Source: Burkholderia glumae LMG 2196 = ATCC 33617
GTDB taxonomy: Bacteria; Pseudomonadota; Gammaproteobacteria; Burkholderiales; Burkholderiaceae
Length of the DNA stretch: 64,000 nucleotides
Assembly (NCBI RefSeq): GCF_000960995.1
Contig: NZ_CP009433.1
Location: 62,001-126,000, forward strand
Direction of reading: 5' to 3'
Shown: piece by piece, positions 7,866 through 15,232 of the stretch
How positions within the stretch are numbered: position 1 is the first letter of the stretch
Layout: each line of letters opens with the position of its first letter
Notes under the pieces: generated by a model
The model's input: only the letters and a program-made list of their open reading frames with translations
Told to the model about the DNA's origin: nothing
The model's database searches: none
Program-made: the position numbers and the translations under genes

Positions 7866-7881
7866 GTTTCAACGTTGAAAC
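7866..7881. other. parS: parS-like centromere site 2
   Basis: Second identical copy of GTTTCAACGTTGAAAC. Here the palindrome extends four bases on each side (7862-7885, 24 bp perfect), the longest symmetry of the three. It sits immediately downstream of the candidate parAB promoter. Confidence 0.88.
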
Positions 7882-7926
7882 TTCGCCCACCACCCTGGCT
7901 CGGACGCAAGTAGAGCACAGCAACAA

Positions 7927-7942
7927 GTTTCAACGTTGAAAC
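7927..7942. other. parS: parS-like centromere site 3
   Basis: Third identical copy of GTTTCAACGTTGAAAC, ending 19 bp before the parA start codon and just before its ribosome binding site (AAGGGGAG). Confidence 0.88.
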
Positions 7943-7961
7943 TTCGACAAGGGGAGCGCTC

Positions 7962-8606
7962 ATGGCTGCGAGAATCATCGTTGTTTACAACCAAAAAGGC
8001 GGTTCTGGAAAGACCACGACAAGCACCAATCTCGCGGGGGGACTAGGTCTCCGCGGAAGGAAAACGCTGCTGGTCGACTACGATGAACAGGGCACGGCTT
8101 CGATCATGGTAGCGAACGCACCGGACGATTCGCCATTCCCTGCATCCGTCGTTAATCTTTCCCGCAACCCCAAAGAGCTCAAGCGGTTTCGCGACGACTA
8201 CGAATTCATCGTCGTTGATTGCCCGCCAGCGATCAAATCAGATGCCCCCTCGATAGCCTTGCTGGTTGCCGACCTCGGCATCATTCCGGTGCAACCATCC
8301 GGCGGAAATTTGTGGGCCGTGGCGGAAGCGAAAAAACTCGGTGTGAAGGCTCAGGACTACAACCCGGACCTGAAGCTGAGGACACTTGCAAACTCGAACC
8401 GTAACACCTCCGTTGCCAAACAAATCTTTGCGGCTCTTGCCGAGGATGAGGAGGTCCCAATGTTGCGCACGGCGATCGGCCAGCGAACCGCGTACGCCGA
8501 AGCCGAATTGATGGGCACAACGGTACTCCAGATTAAAGAAGCAAAGGAAGCGCAGGCGGAGTTCAATGCCTTGGTCGACGAAATCCTTGAACTCGTGGAT
8601 GACTGA
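7962..8606 (+). CDS. parA: ParA partition ATPase
   Basis: A 214-residue Walker-type partition ATPase. The deviant Walker A motif is YNQKGGSGKTTTSTNLAGGL near the N-terminus, the Walker A' region is LLVDYDEQGTAS, and the Walker B region is EFIVVDCPPAIKSDA. It lacks the N-terminal helix-turn-helix of type Ia ParA, so it is of the small type, although the centromere is upstream and the partner is a large ParB. It drives segregation by forming a nucleoid-bound gradient that ParB-parS complexes follow. Only 2 bp separate it from parB, and AAGGGGAG serves as ribosome binding site. Confidence 0.95.
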   Translation: MAARIIVVYNQKGGSGKTTTSTNLAGGLGLRGRKTLLVDYDEQGTASIMVANAPDDSPFPASVVNLSRNPKELKRFRDDYEFIVVDCPPAIKSDAPSIALLVADLGIIPVQPSGGNLWAVAEAKKLGVKAQDYNPDLKLRTLANSNRNTSVAKQIFAALAEDEEVPMLRTAIGQRTAYAEAELMGTTVLQIKEAKEAQAEFNALVDEILELVDD

Positions 8607-8608
8607 AA

Positions 8609-9646
8609 ATGGCTACTAAAAAGAGTTTTACCGACCACATCAAAAAAGGACAACTTCTGGATGAAGCATTACGTTCATCCGGCCCGAAAGAGGGGATCGA
8701 TCGATTCGAGATCATGGAGCAGGCGCTCGCGGGACGCGGAAGTCTCTTACATGCCCCAAAAGAGACAGATGTATCGTCGCGAGCAGACGTGTTGGTACGA
8801 GAGGGGAAGGCGAGTGTGCTCGTGACAACATGGCCAATCGACAAGATCGACGACAACCCGCTGAACAGCCGCCATATCTACGACGAAGCGAAGGTACAGG
8901 CGCGGGCAAGTTCGATCGCTAAGGATGGCCAGTTCCAGCCCGCGCTTGTCGCACGGCACCCGACCAATCCAGAACGCGTCATCCTCATCGATGGTCAATA
9001 TCGCAAACGGGCAAGCCGGATTCTCGGAAAAAAAGAAATGGAGGTGAAGATCCTCGATGGCTTGACGCCGATCGATTTCTGGCGCCTGGCTCGATCATCG
9101 AACGCGGAGCGAGAACAAGAATCTGCGCTCGACGTCGCGATGTCGTTTCGAGCGCTGCTGGATCAAGGTCACGCAAGGACAGCAGAAGAAATTGCCGGAA
9201 TGATCGGTGAGAGTAAAGGGGTCGTGAGCAAGTACTTGGCGATGCTATCGTTGCCGGAGCAGACGCGTGACATCATCGCTGCACATCCCGCCATTTTCAG
9301 CGTCAACATCTCTTACGAATTAGCTCTCTACCGCAAGGTCACCGACGATTCCCGAACTGACGCGTTAGCCCAGCGCATACTCGATGACGGACTCAGCATT
9401 CGAAAGATAGAGGCGATCCGGAAAGCAGCCGAGGTAGGTAAAGAGCGCCGCCGAAATCCTACTTCACTACAGTTTAAATTCCGAGGCGCCGATGGCACCG
9501 AAATCGGCACGATCAAGGAGTGGGCTGACGGTCGCATCCAGGTTGACCTGCAGCTCGGGAATGACGTTGTCCGCTTCCGAGAAGCCCTCACGACTATGTT
9601 GGCGGAGGGGGGCGCGCAGTCTATCGGAGAAAAGAGTAACGAGTAG
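8609..9646 (+). CDS. parB: ParB centromere-binding protein
   Basis: A 345-residue ParB/Spo0J-type protein. The ParB N-terminal CTPase domain begins at WPIDKIDDNPLNSRHIYDE, with the GERRxRA-type nucleotide motif present as DGQYRKRAS. A helix-turn-helix for parS follows (TAEEIAGMIGESKGVVSKYLAMLSLP), and a C-terminal dimerisation region is present (VVRFREALTTMLAEGG). It is expected to load on the three GTTTCAACGTTGAAAC palindromes upstream of parA and spread along DNA. It forms an operon with parA and ends at a strong hairpin shared with the convergent rep gene. Confidence 0.95.
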   Translation: MATKKSFTDHIKKGQLLDEALRSSGPKEGIDRFEIMEQALAGRGSLLHAPKETDVSSRADVLVREGKASVLVTTWPIDKIDDNPLNSRHIYDEAKVQARASSIAKDGQFQPALVARHPTNPERVILIDGQYRKRASRILGKKEMEVKILDGLTPIDFWRLARSSNAEREQESALDVAMSFRALLDQGHARTAEEIAGMIGESKGVVSKYLAMLSLPEQTRDIIAAHPAIFSVNISYELALYRKVTDDSRTDALAQRILDDGLSIRKIEAIRKAAEVGKERRRNPTSLQFKFRGADGTEIGTIKEWADGRIQVDLQLGNDVVRFREALTTMLAEGGAQSIGEKSNE

Positions 9647-9676
9647 GGAGACACGGCAACGTTGCGAGACCGTCAT

Positions 9677-9718
9677 GCTGGCTAGGGGGCTCAACATTCT
9701 TAGATCCTCCTAGCCAGC
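9677..9718. terminator. Bidirectional terminator-like hairpin between parB and rep
   Basis: Arms of 13 bases (9677-9689 and 9706-9718; GCTGGCTAGG / CCTAGCCAGC core) pair with a single G-T mismatch around a 16-base loop. It lies between the convergent parB and rep stop codons (9646 and 9731). There is no T tract, so its strength as an intrinsic terminator is uncertain. Confidence 0.65.
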
Positions 9719-9730
9719 GCCGCTACTGGC

Positions 9731-11035
9731 TTAACGCGTCGCCTGGACCTGACGAGAAATGACAAAATTCAGAAGATCCCTATCCGTTGGTTCTCCCCAT
9801 ACATCGACGCTGAGCCACTGAAAAAACGCGGATTCCGCCGCCTTCTTGGGCTTACGGTTCGCCACGAGCTTTAGCGGCGTTGCCGGCTGCTGTTCGTTGT
9901 AGCGAGCCATGCATTCGCTCTGCTCAGCGGCTTCAAGTTCGTCGAAATACCGCCGAGCCTCGTTCGCTCGCTCTGCCGCCAGTTGAGCCAGCAGGACGTC
10001 CTCGGTGTTTGCTGATGCTGGCTCAAGACCATTCACTTGCTTCAACGGCTTGCTCCGGTCCGGCTCGGCTTGGTAGCCGCCGGCCAGCGACTTCCGGAAA
10101 TAAGCTCCGACGTTTTCAATTGGTTGCGCATTCTTCTTTTTCAGGCGCGCATCCGTATAACCGACGGCCTGGCGAATGGCCTCGGGACCATACTGGGCCA
10201 ACAACTTGCGAGCCTCCGTGAGCGGTACGGAGAATCGAGTAACTGCCGTGAGCAGATTAAGGTCATCTTCGGAAGCAACCTCTTGCTTTCGCTTTGGCTC
10301 GATGACGAACTGAACCTCAGTGATGGTGCGACCACTCTTGAATTCATGCATCGCAATTTGGTGGTCAGCTATGCGATTAATCTCCTCGAGCGCCGGAAGC
10401 AAGATCCTACTCTTGAAGATCTTGTACTGTGCATAGGAACCTTGAGGCCAATCGACACCGAGCAGTAAATCTCGAATCGTTTCCACTGAGAGGCGAGGGG
10501 TCCGGCCGACGCCCTCATACCGCACGACGTTCTCCCACAGTGTTAGTGCGTGTCCCCGCTTAAATTCTCGGGCGATACGCATGTCGATGCTCGCGTATAT
10601 CCGCGGGTTCATGAGCAGTTCTCGGATGTTGTCGGAGAACTGGTAGCGAAGGATGCCGGCCGACAACTTCGCACCGGCAATCAAGCTACTGGCATTCCAT
10701 TCCGGCTTACCACTGAGGTAGTCCCAGTTCACTACGAAGCCCAGCAGCGAGTTGATCGTGGCCTTCACGTAGTCCCGATTCTTGGAATTGAGGCCGACAT
10801 CGGCGATCAGATCCCCGATCGGATACTCGAACCATACCCGTTCACCATCCTTGTCTTGGCCGATCGCATTTTTGATCAGCGCATTCCACATCTTCGCCTG
10901 TTGCAGCGAGATGGGGCCCGACTTGGGAGCGATATGTACCGCCGGGACGGCCTTCCTAAATGGTTCGGGGAGATCGTTCAGCTGGAAGAGGGCGATTTGC
11001 GTGGGTTCCAGCCCCACCTCTTTTTTACTGGCCAC
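9731..11035 (-). CDS. rep: Rep_3-family replication initiator
   Basis: A 434-residue initiator of the RepB/Rep_3 (PF01051-type) class. The first winged-helix domain covers SGPISLQQAKMWNALIKNAI through YVKATINSLLGFVV, and the second includes ALTLWENVVRYEG...LSVETIRDLLLG..YAQYKIFKSRILLPALEEIN, the usual Rep_3 pattern. By family it binds iterons to open the origin, and as dimers represses its own gene. Thirteen iterons lie immediately upstream. The start is taken as GTG 11035 (VASKKEVGLEPTQ); no strong ribosome binding site precedes it, consistent with low expression. The C-terminal 120 residues are charged and probably variable. Confidence 0.92.
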   Translation of the reverse strand: MASKKEVGLEPTQIALFQLNDLPEPFRKAVPAVHIAPKSGPISLQQAKMWNALIKNAIGQDKDGERVWFEYPIGDLIADVGLNSKNRDYVKATINSLLGFVVNWDYLSGKPEWNASSLIAGAKLSAGILRYQFSDNIRELLMNPRIYASIDMRIAREFKRGHALTLWENVVRYEGVGRTPRLSVETIRDLLLGVDWPQGSYAQYKIFKSRILLPALEEINRIADHQIAMHEFKSGRTITEVQFVIEPKRKQEVASEDDLNLLTAVTRFSVPLTEARKLLAQYGPEAIRQAVGYTDARLKKKNAQPIENVGAYFRKSLAGGYQAEPDRSKPLKQVNGLEPASANTEDVLLAQLAAERANEARRYFDELEAAEQSECMARYNEQQPATPLKLVANRKPKKAAESAFFQWLSVDVWGEPTDRDLLNFVISRQVQATR

Positions 11036-11083
11036 GAGGCTTCTGTCGGTTGATCAGCGATGGGTAACGATACACTGTACTTT

Positions 11084-11092
11084 GTTCACCTT
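11084..11092. promoter_or_regulatory. Half-iteron in the rep promoter region
   Basis: GTTCACCTT, the right half of the iteron, sits alone about 50 bp upstream of the rep start. Rep_3 dimers typically repress rep from such partial or inverted iterons. Confidence 0.4.
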
Positions 11093-11122
11093 CAACAATG
11101 GTAGTCTCACTAGCCCTGGATG

Positions 11123-11343
11123 AACCATAGACGTTCACCTATTCAGTGGTCAGGGAGAGATGCGGGTCACGAACGAGAAAATTCTCGTGTTTTCAGTGGA
11201 TTGCGTCACAAGCTCCTTGGGCCTCGACTGGAATTTCGAACCATAGGCATGCACCTCAAGACCCATAGACATTCACCGGACGGGCAATTCGCGCCGACTT
11301 AGTGCCACGCTTGGATAGGCGTCTGCCCCATAACCTTTCACCT
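11123..11343 (+). repeat. Distal iterons (four copies)
   Basis: Copies of the 18-bp unit with consensus AACCATAGACGTTCACCT begin at 11123, 11239, 11261 and 11326. The second and third are 22 bp apart, two helical turns, like the main array. The 11123 copy matches the consensus exactly. Confidence 0.85.
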
Positions 11344-11450
11344 TTGCATCTGCTCCCGCTCGCGAGACAAGATCTCCCTTATCCCCACCACGCGGACAGG
11401 GTCGGCGCTGACCTGCGCTCTCGAAAAGTGTCGCCAGCTGCACGCCTAGG

Positions 11451-11638
11451 AACCATAGACATTCACCTTTAACCAACACCATAGAGGTTCACCTTTCGCG
11501 GATTGGGGCGGCCCCATAGACATGAACCTTGCCCCCATATGCATTGACCCACTGAACCATAGGCATGCCCCTTCTGACCCATGTGCGTTATCCTGACGAA
11601 CCATTGGTATGCACCGGTCGCCCCATAGACGTTCACCT
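11451..11638 (+). repeat. oriV: Phased iteron array of the Rep_3 origin
   Basis: Eight iterons in direct orientation begin at 11451, 11477, 11512, 11533, 11555, 11577, 11599 and 11621. The last six are spaced 21-22 bp start to start, so initiator molecules would line up on one face of the helix. Consensus is AACCATAGACGTTCACCT, with middle copies more degenerate (for example ACCCATGTGCGTTATCCT at 11577). A further consensus copy is at 11811. This is the origin of the 9731-11035 initiator. Confidence 0.9.
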
Positions 11639-11701
11639 TATCGTCTCGAAAGCCTTGTCAGAAGGTGCTTTGGGAGTCCGTAAACGTACTTAAATGGGTT
11701 A

Positions 11702-11720
11702 AAGCGTCTACTAAACGCTT
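11702..11720. repeat. Inverted repeat in AT-rich part of the origin
   Basis: AAGCGT (11702-11707) and ACGCTT (11715-11720) flank a 7-base spacer within an AT-richer stretch (11680-11725) just after the phased iterons. This is where a DNA unwinding element would be expected. Confidence 0.4.
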
Positions 11721-11810
11721 AAACTACCGCGCGTGACTACTTCAGATAACCATTCCGTCCTCGATCTAGCCACGTTCCGCGCTGATCCCAAGTCTCACAA
11801 CCCCTTAAAG

Positions 11811-11828
11811 AACCATAGACGTTCACCT
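11811..11828 (+). repeat. Outlying consensus iteron
   Basis: AACCATAGACGTTCACCT, identical to the copy at 11123, lies 172 bp beyond the end of the phased array. Such outlying copies can serve incompatibility or handcuffing control. Confidence 0.8.
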
Positions 11829-12354
11829 TCGTCAGTTCGGCCACGTGGACTGCGGTCCGCTTCCGAAATCCGCTCTCGCATAGAGCCTTCCGCGGTTGCC
11901 TCCCCGCAAGCGCGCAAGATCCTCAATATACCGCCCAAATCCCTCTGTAATTGCCGGTGCGTCGCCACTCGGATAAGGGGGTAGGGGCTCCGCTGTTCTG
12001 GTAGCTATGGGGCGCCTACAGGGACGGGGCGTTTATCGGAGTGTTGTCTTGTAAAGACCGTTAGTTGCGTAATTTGCCCCCTTCCTGCAAAGCCGAGCTG
12101 CATTGGTCGTGCGGAATCTTGTCCGGGCGGATAGCGCGCACACGCGCGCGCTGATCGGTGGGCGCAGCTTGCTGCGGCCGCCGATCTTTTGTCGCGCACT
12201 TAGCGGTGCGGCGGGCTTGCCCGCCGTGGCGCTTAGTGCCCGCCGGAGGAAGGCCGTTCTGCCGCGGCGCCTTTTCGTTCGCGGGCTTGCCCGCCCCTCT
12301 GAGGCGTAGCCTCAGCTCGATCTAGGGTAGATAGAGATAGGTTCTGACTAAGCT
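11829..12354. other. Gene-free spacer between the two replicons
   Basis: About 525 bp with no supported gene. It holds two copies of the palindrome GCGGGCTTGCCCGC (12211-12224 and 12281-12294) and little else recognisable. Confidence 0.5.
12210..12294. repeat. Twofold GCGGGCTTGCCCGC palindrome
   Basis: The palindromic block GCGGGCTTGCCCGC occurs at 12211-12224 (extended by one base each side) and again at 12281-12294, 70 bp apart. Neither is followed by a T tract. They may be hairpins or protein sites bordering the IncFII-like origin. Confidence 0.5.
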
Positions 12355-12403
12355 CCGACACTTAACTGTTCCCGACCCCGACACTTAACCGCATTTATCC
12401 ACA
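12355..12403 (-). other. oriR: Candidate oriR of the second replicon: DnaA box plus direct repeats
   Basis: A perfect DnaA box TTATCCACA lies at 12395-12403, about 160 bp beyond the repA stop codon. Next to it on the far side are two copies of CCGACACTTAAC (12355-12366 and 12378-12389), 23 bp apart. The order repA, spacer of about 160 bp, DnaA box, initiator sites is the arrangement of R1/IncFII plasmids. Confidence 0.65.
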
Positions 12404-12563
12404 GCGACGCCCGGGCCGCGCCGGCCTCCAGCGCGAAATTGCGTCTCCGGCGCCCGTTCTACGGCCGCTCACGGCGCCGACAAGACTGTTCAGCCAGCAA
12501 CTGGATGTGCGCCGGCCTCGCGGTGGCGATCGGGTGGGGTTACTTGACGTCAGGGACGGGGAT
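12404..12563 (-). other. CIS-like spacer between repA and the DnaA box
   Basis: 160 bp without a gene between the repA stop and the DnaA box. In R1-type plasmids a spacer of this size (CIS) holds the repA transcript and its terminator and directs the newly made RepA to its own origin. Assignment rests on position only. Confidence 0.4.
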
Positions 12564-13463
12564 TTAGCCTGGCGGAGAGAGCTGGCTGCGCGCGACGCGG
12601 AAACACTGGTCGCGGTCCCAATCGGGGTGCGTTTCTTTCAGCTGGCCGGCTCGAATCATCACCGCGCGCTCGAATTCGGCGCGGCGGTCGACACCGCCGT
12701 GATCGTCGCGCGTTTTGGCGCGTGCTTGCGCGGCCGCGAGCTTGGTCGTGAGCTGCTCGAGCAGCTGGCCAGCGCCGGCGGCAGCACCATGCTTGCGCTC
12801 GCGCTTACGAGCGGCGTCGCGCCGGCGCTGTGCCCGCAGGTGCGCGCGCGTGCGCTCGTGCCGCAGCCACTTGCCCAGGCCGAATTGCTCGAAGAGCGCC
12901 GGGGAGAGGTAGCGGATCGCGGCGAGGCCACGGTAGCGCGGCCCTTGCTCGTCGACCTGCAATTCGCACTGCGGCCGGCTCTTGACCAGGCGCGCCCTAA
13001 CCAGATCCCGCAACGCGCGCTCGGCGCGCCGCACGGGCAGGCCGGCCTGTTCGGCGAGGTAGGGAAGGGTGAAATCGATCCAGGCGCCCTTGGACGGCAC
13101 CGCGACACGGAGCGTGGAGAGGTCGCAGAATTTGATCAGCGCACGCACGAGCTGGACGCAGGCGACGCGGCGCTCGCTACGCTGCTGCCGCCGGCTGCCG
13201 TTCGCCGCATTGAGGGCTGGCAGCCAGGCCTGGGGCGTGTCGAGATAGCGGCCGAGCCGCAGCTTCAGTTCGCGCAGCAGCCGCGGCGAGTTCGCCGGCG
13301 CCGGGCAGGGGATGTCCGCCGGCCACACGCGCTCGGAAAGCGCGGCCGCACGGCTCCGCGCGTGCGCGATCGCCGCCGGCGGCACATCGCCACCGTCGTC
13401 TGTCGCGGAACATGGCAAGGCGGCCGGGTTTGCCGGCTGCAGGCCAAAGGGGGAACGAGTCAC
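12564..13463 (-). CDS. repA: IncFII-like replication initiator RepA
   Basis: A 299-residue plasmid initiator, quite different from the Rep_3 protein 1.5 kb away. The central winged-helix part reads WIDFTLPYLAEQAGLPVRRAERALRDLVRARLVKSRPQCE and YRGLAAIRYLSPALFEQFGL, similar in layout to IncFII RepA proteins. A long basic helical region follows (RRRDAARKRERKHG). I chose GTG 13463 because AGGA lies 7 bases upstream. The flanks support the class: a 160-bp CIS-like spacer and DnaA box lie downstream, and a candidate antisense RNA lies in the leader. The family call is by eye and should be tested by profile search. Confidence 0.75.
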   Translation of the reverse strand: MTRSPFGLQPANPAALPCSATDDGGDVPPAAIAHARSRAAALSERVWPADIPCPAPANSPRLLRELKLRLGRYLDTPQAWLPALNAANGSRRQQRSERRVACVQLVRALIKFCDLSTLRVAVPSKGAWIDFTLPYLAEQAGLPVRRAERALRDLVRARLVKSRPQCELQVDEQGPRYRGLAAIRYLSPALFEQFGLGKWLRHERTRAHLRAQRRRDAARKRERKHGAAAGAGQLLEQLTTKLAAAQARAKTRDDHGGVDRRAEFERAVMIRAGQLKETHPDWDRDQCFRVARSQLSPPG

Positions 13464-13664
13464 GTAGCGTCCTAGCGCGCGACGTTGCCCCTTGGCGCAT
13501 GGCGCCTCTCATGCGCGGCAGCTACCGGCTGCCAGTCGCGTATCCTCGGTGCGGCGACGGCCTCTCGCTGGTCGCCGTTCCTCTCAGGGGCGATCACACC
13601 CGCGTTGCTCTCGTATGTCATCTCGTGTGTTTTTGTCAGTCAAATTTGGTCACACAGATGTCGC

Positions 13665-13692
13665 TTGACAGGGCAATTTGCCGCTCTAAAAT
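13665..13692 (+). promoter_or_regulatory. Strong sigma-70-type promoter facing away from repA
   Basis: A consensus -35 (TTGACA, 13665-13670) and a near-consensus -10 (TAAAAT, 13687-13692) are 16 bp apart on the plus strand, opposite to repA. The predicted start at about 13699 lies only 80 bases before a strong terminator, so it would make a short RNA. Confidence 0.75.
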
Positions 13693-13698
13693 CCGAAC

Positions 13699-13780
13699 GC
13701 GGTCTGTGATGTGGCGGCCTCGATAGCCCCGTCGCTTACATCTGTTCACGCCCCGTCAACGCGTCGGGGCGTTTTTTTTT
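13699..13780 (+). ncRNA. Candidate antisense (CopA-like) RNA controlling repA
   Basis: A transcript of about 80 bases is predicted between a strong promoter and a rho-independent terminator, antisense to the leader of repA. GATGTGGCG (13715-13723) can pair with CGC-T-TACATC (13734-13743) as a stem with one bulge, giving the stem-loop form usual for replication-control countertranscripts, before the terminator stem. There is no ORF with a start in it. Size, position and orientation match CopA of R1. Precise ends are inferred. Confidence 0.65.
13749..13780 (+). terminator. Rho-independent terminator of the antisense RNA
   Basis: A 7-bp stem (CGCCCCG 13749-13755 with CGGGGCG 13765-13771) and a 9-base loop are followed by nine T residues on the plus strand. 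Confidence 0.9.
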
Positions 13781-13880
13781 CGTCACGTTCTCTCTCACCT
13801 CCTGTTGGTGCGACGGCCAACAACATCCTTTGACGTTGCTCGACAGTCCAGCGAAACATTCCAGTTCCAGGCCGTTGGCT

Positions 13881-15218
13881 TCACAACCAATTTCCGGGCG
13901 AGTCCGCATCGTCGAAGTCCGGACCGGCTGGCGCGTCTCGAGGCGGACCGGGTTGCCGATCAGGCGGCGGTAGGGTCTGCGGGGCACGGTTTCGGCGAGC
14001 GGCCGCCGCCGCCCGTTCCTCGTAGGCGGTTCGCGGCAGCGCCGGCATCGGCCCGGCACTCAGGCGCCAGATCCAGGTGTCGACGTCGCTCTCCTTGATG
14101 AGGGCGTCTAGGCGGCTCTCGAACGACGTCGACGCGTCGGCCGGCACCACGAAGAGGGCTGTCTCCTTCTCGGCGTCGGTCAGCAGCACGTTGGCGATCG
14201 GTGTGGTGGCCGCCTGGTTGTAGCGCAGGCACTTCAGGAACCGGCGCTTCGCAAGGCTCTTCAGGAGCGTGTGCTCGGTGAGGTTCTCGAACGGAATCCA
14301 GTTCTCGGTCGTCAGCATCATCGAGACTTCATGAACCGTCGCGGTGCCGCTTGCAGAGACGCTCGCCGTGGCGATCACGATCAGATGCGTGCCTTCGGTG
14401 CTGGCCGACATTTCGAGCTCGGCCTTGAAGACCTTCTCGATTCGCTTTTTGGTGGCTTCGTCGAGCATGAGGCCGAAGCGGGGCAGGTGTTTGATCACCA
14501 GCTTGAAGCCGAAGCGCGCGGTGGCGATCTCCTTGAGTTCGCCAATCACGAGGATGTAGTGGGGCTTACCGCCCTCGGACTGGCTGATGCGCGCGAGATG
14601 CGCCGCGCGGCGCTGCTCGATCTGGTCCTCTTGGTCGAGTACGAACGTCTCGGGAATGTAAAGCAGGTCGGTCAGGTCGAACTTCTTGGACTGCTTGCCG
14701 GCCGCCGCCTTCAACAGTTCGCGCCGCACGAGGCCCCAACCGCGCTTGCCTGCCATCGCCGGCGTCCAGCGATTGAGGCAGGCTTGCTCCCACAGGTAAT
14801 GAAGCAGGCCGCGCAGCGTGAGCTTCTTGCCATCGGCCTTCACGCTTTCCGGTTCCGCGCCGGACGGTTCGGGCATCTGGCGCGAAGGGCCCTTGGCCAG
14901 CGGGAAGCCGAATTTCAGCGTCACCAGGCCGCTGTCCGGGTCCTCGACGATGGCGCTGCCGTCGACGTCGCCGTAGCCGCTCAGGCCCGCCGGCGCCTCG
15001 TAGGAATCGCACATCGGGTCCATCGAGTGCTGCCGGGCGGTGCCAGGCATACGCTTGACGATGAAACGATCTTCGAAGCGGGCGATGTACATCGGAATGC
15101 CCGGGCTCTGACAGAGGCAGAGCGGGCGTTTCTTCTCGTCGTGCGCGGCCGGCAGCCGCGCCAGAAAGCTGTTGCTCGCGCCGTCGAATTCCTCGCCATC
15201 CAGTTCGTATCGTTGCAT
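13881..15218 (-). CDS. DUF1173-family protein
   Basis: A 445-residue protein starting at ATG 15218 after an AGGAGA ribosome binding site. The start MQRYELDGEEFDGASNSFLA, the Cys pair in RPLCLCQSPGIPMYIA, and FIVKRMPGTARQHSMDPMCDSYE are the pattern I associate with DUF1173, found near transfer and accessory genes of large plasmids. The cysteines and His could hold a metal. The middle part (LLHYLWEQACLNRWTPAM, WGLVRRELLKAA) is helical, and no catalytic motif is seen. It is the last gene of the leftward accessory block and its stop lies about 100 bp from the antisense-RNA terminator. Function unknown. Confidence 0.75.
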   Translation of the reverse strand: MQRYELDGEEFDGASNSFLARLPAAHDEKKRPLCLCQSPGIPMYIARFEDRFIVKRMPGTARQHSMDPMCDSYEAPAGLSGYGDVDGSAIVEDPDSGLVTLKFGFPLAKGPSRQMPEPSGAEPESVKADGKKLTLRGLLHYLWEQACLNRWTPAMAGKRGWGLVRRELLKAAAGKQSKKFDLTDLLYIPETFVLDQEDQIEQRRAAHLARISQSEGGKPHYILVIGELKEIATARFGFKLVIKHLPRFGLMLDEATKKRIEKVFKAELEMSASTEGTHLIVIATASVSASGTATVHEVSMMLTTENWIPFENLTEHTLLKSLAKRRFLKCLRYNQAATTPIANVLLTDAEKETALFVVPADASTSFESRLDALIKESDVDTWIWRLSAGPMPALPRTAYEERAAAAARRNRAPQTLPPPDRQPGPPRDAPAGPDFDDADSPGNWL

Positions 15219-15232
15219 GGGGTTCTCCTGGT

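Noticed and set aside
11451..11638. Regular 22-bp repeats that could be taken for a CRISPR array
   Set aside because: The repeats are 18 bp with 3-4 bp gaps, so there is no room for spacers; they are iterons next to a Rep_3 gene.
12507..13475. Plus-strand ORF of 322 codons
   Set aside because: Exactly opposite repA and of shadow composition; repA has a winged-helix pattern and fitting flanks.
13736..14059. Minus-strand ORF of 107 codons between repA and the DUF1173 gene
   Set aside because: It overlaps the DUF1173 end in another frame and the antisense-RNA terminator; product is Arg-rich shadow text. A short RepA leader peptide remains possible but none could be chosen.
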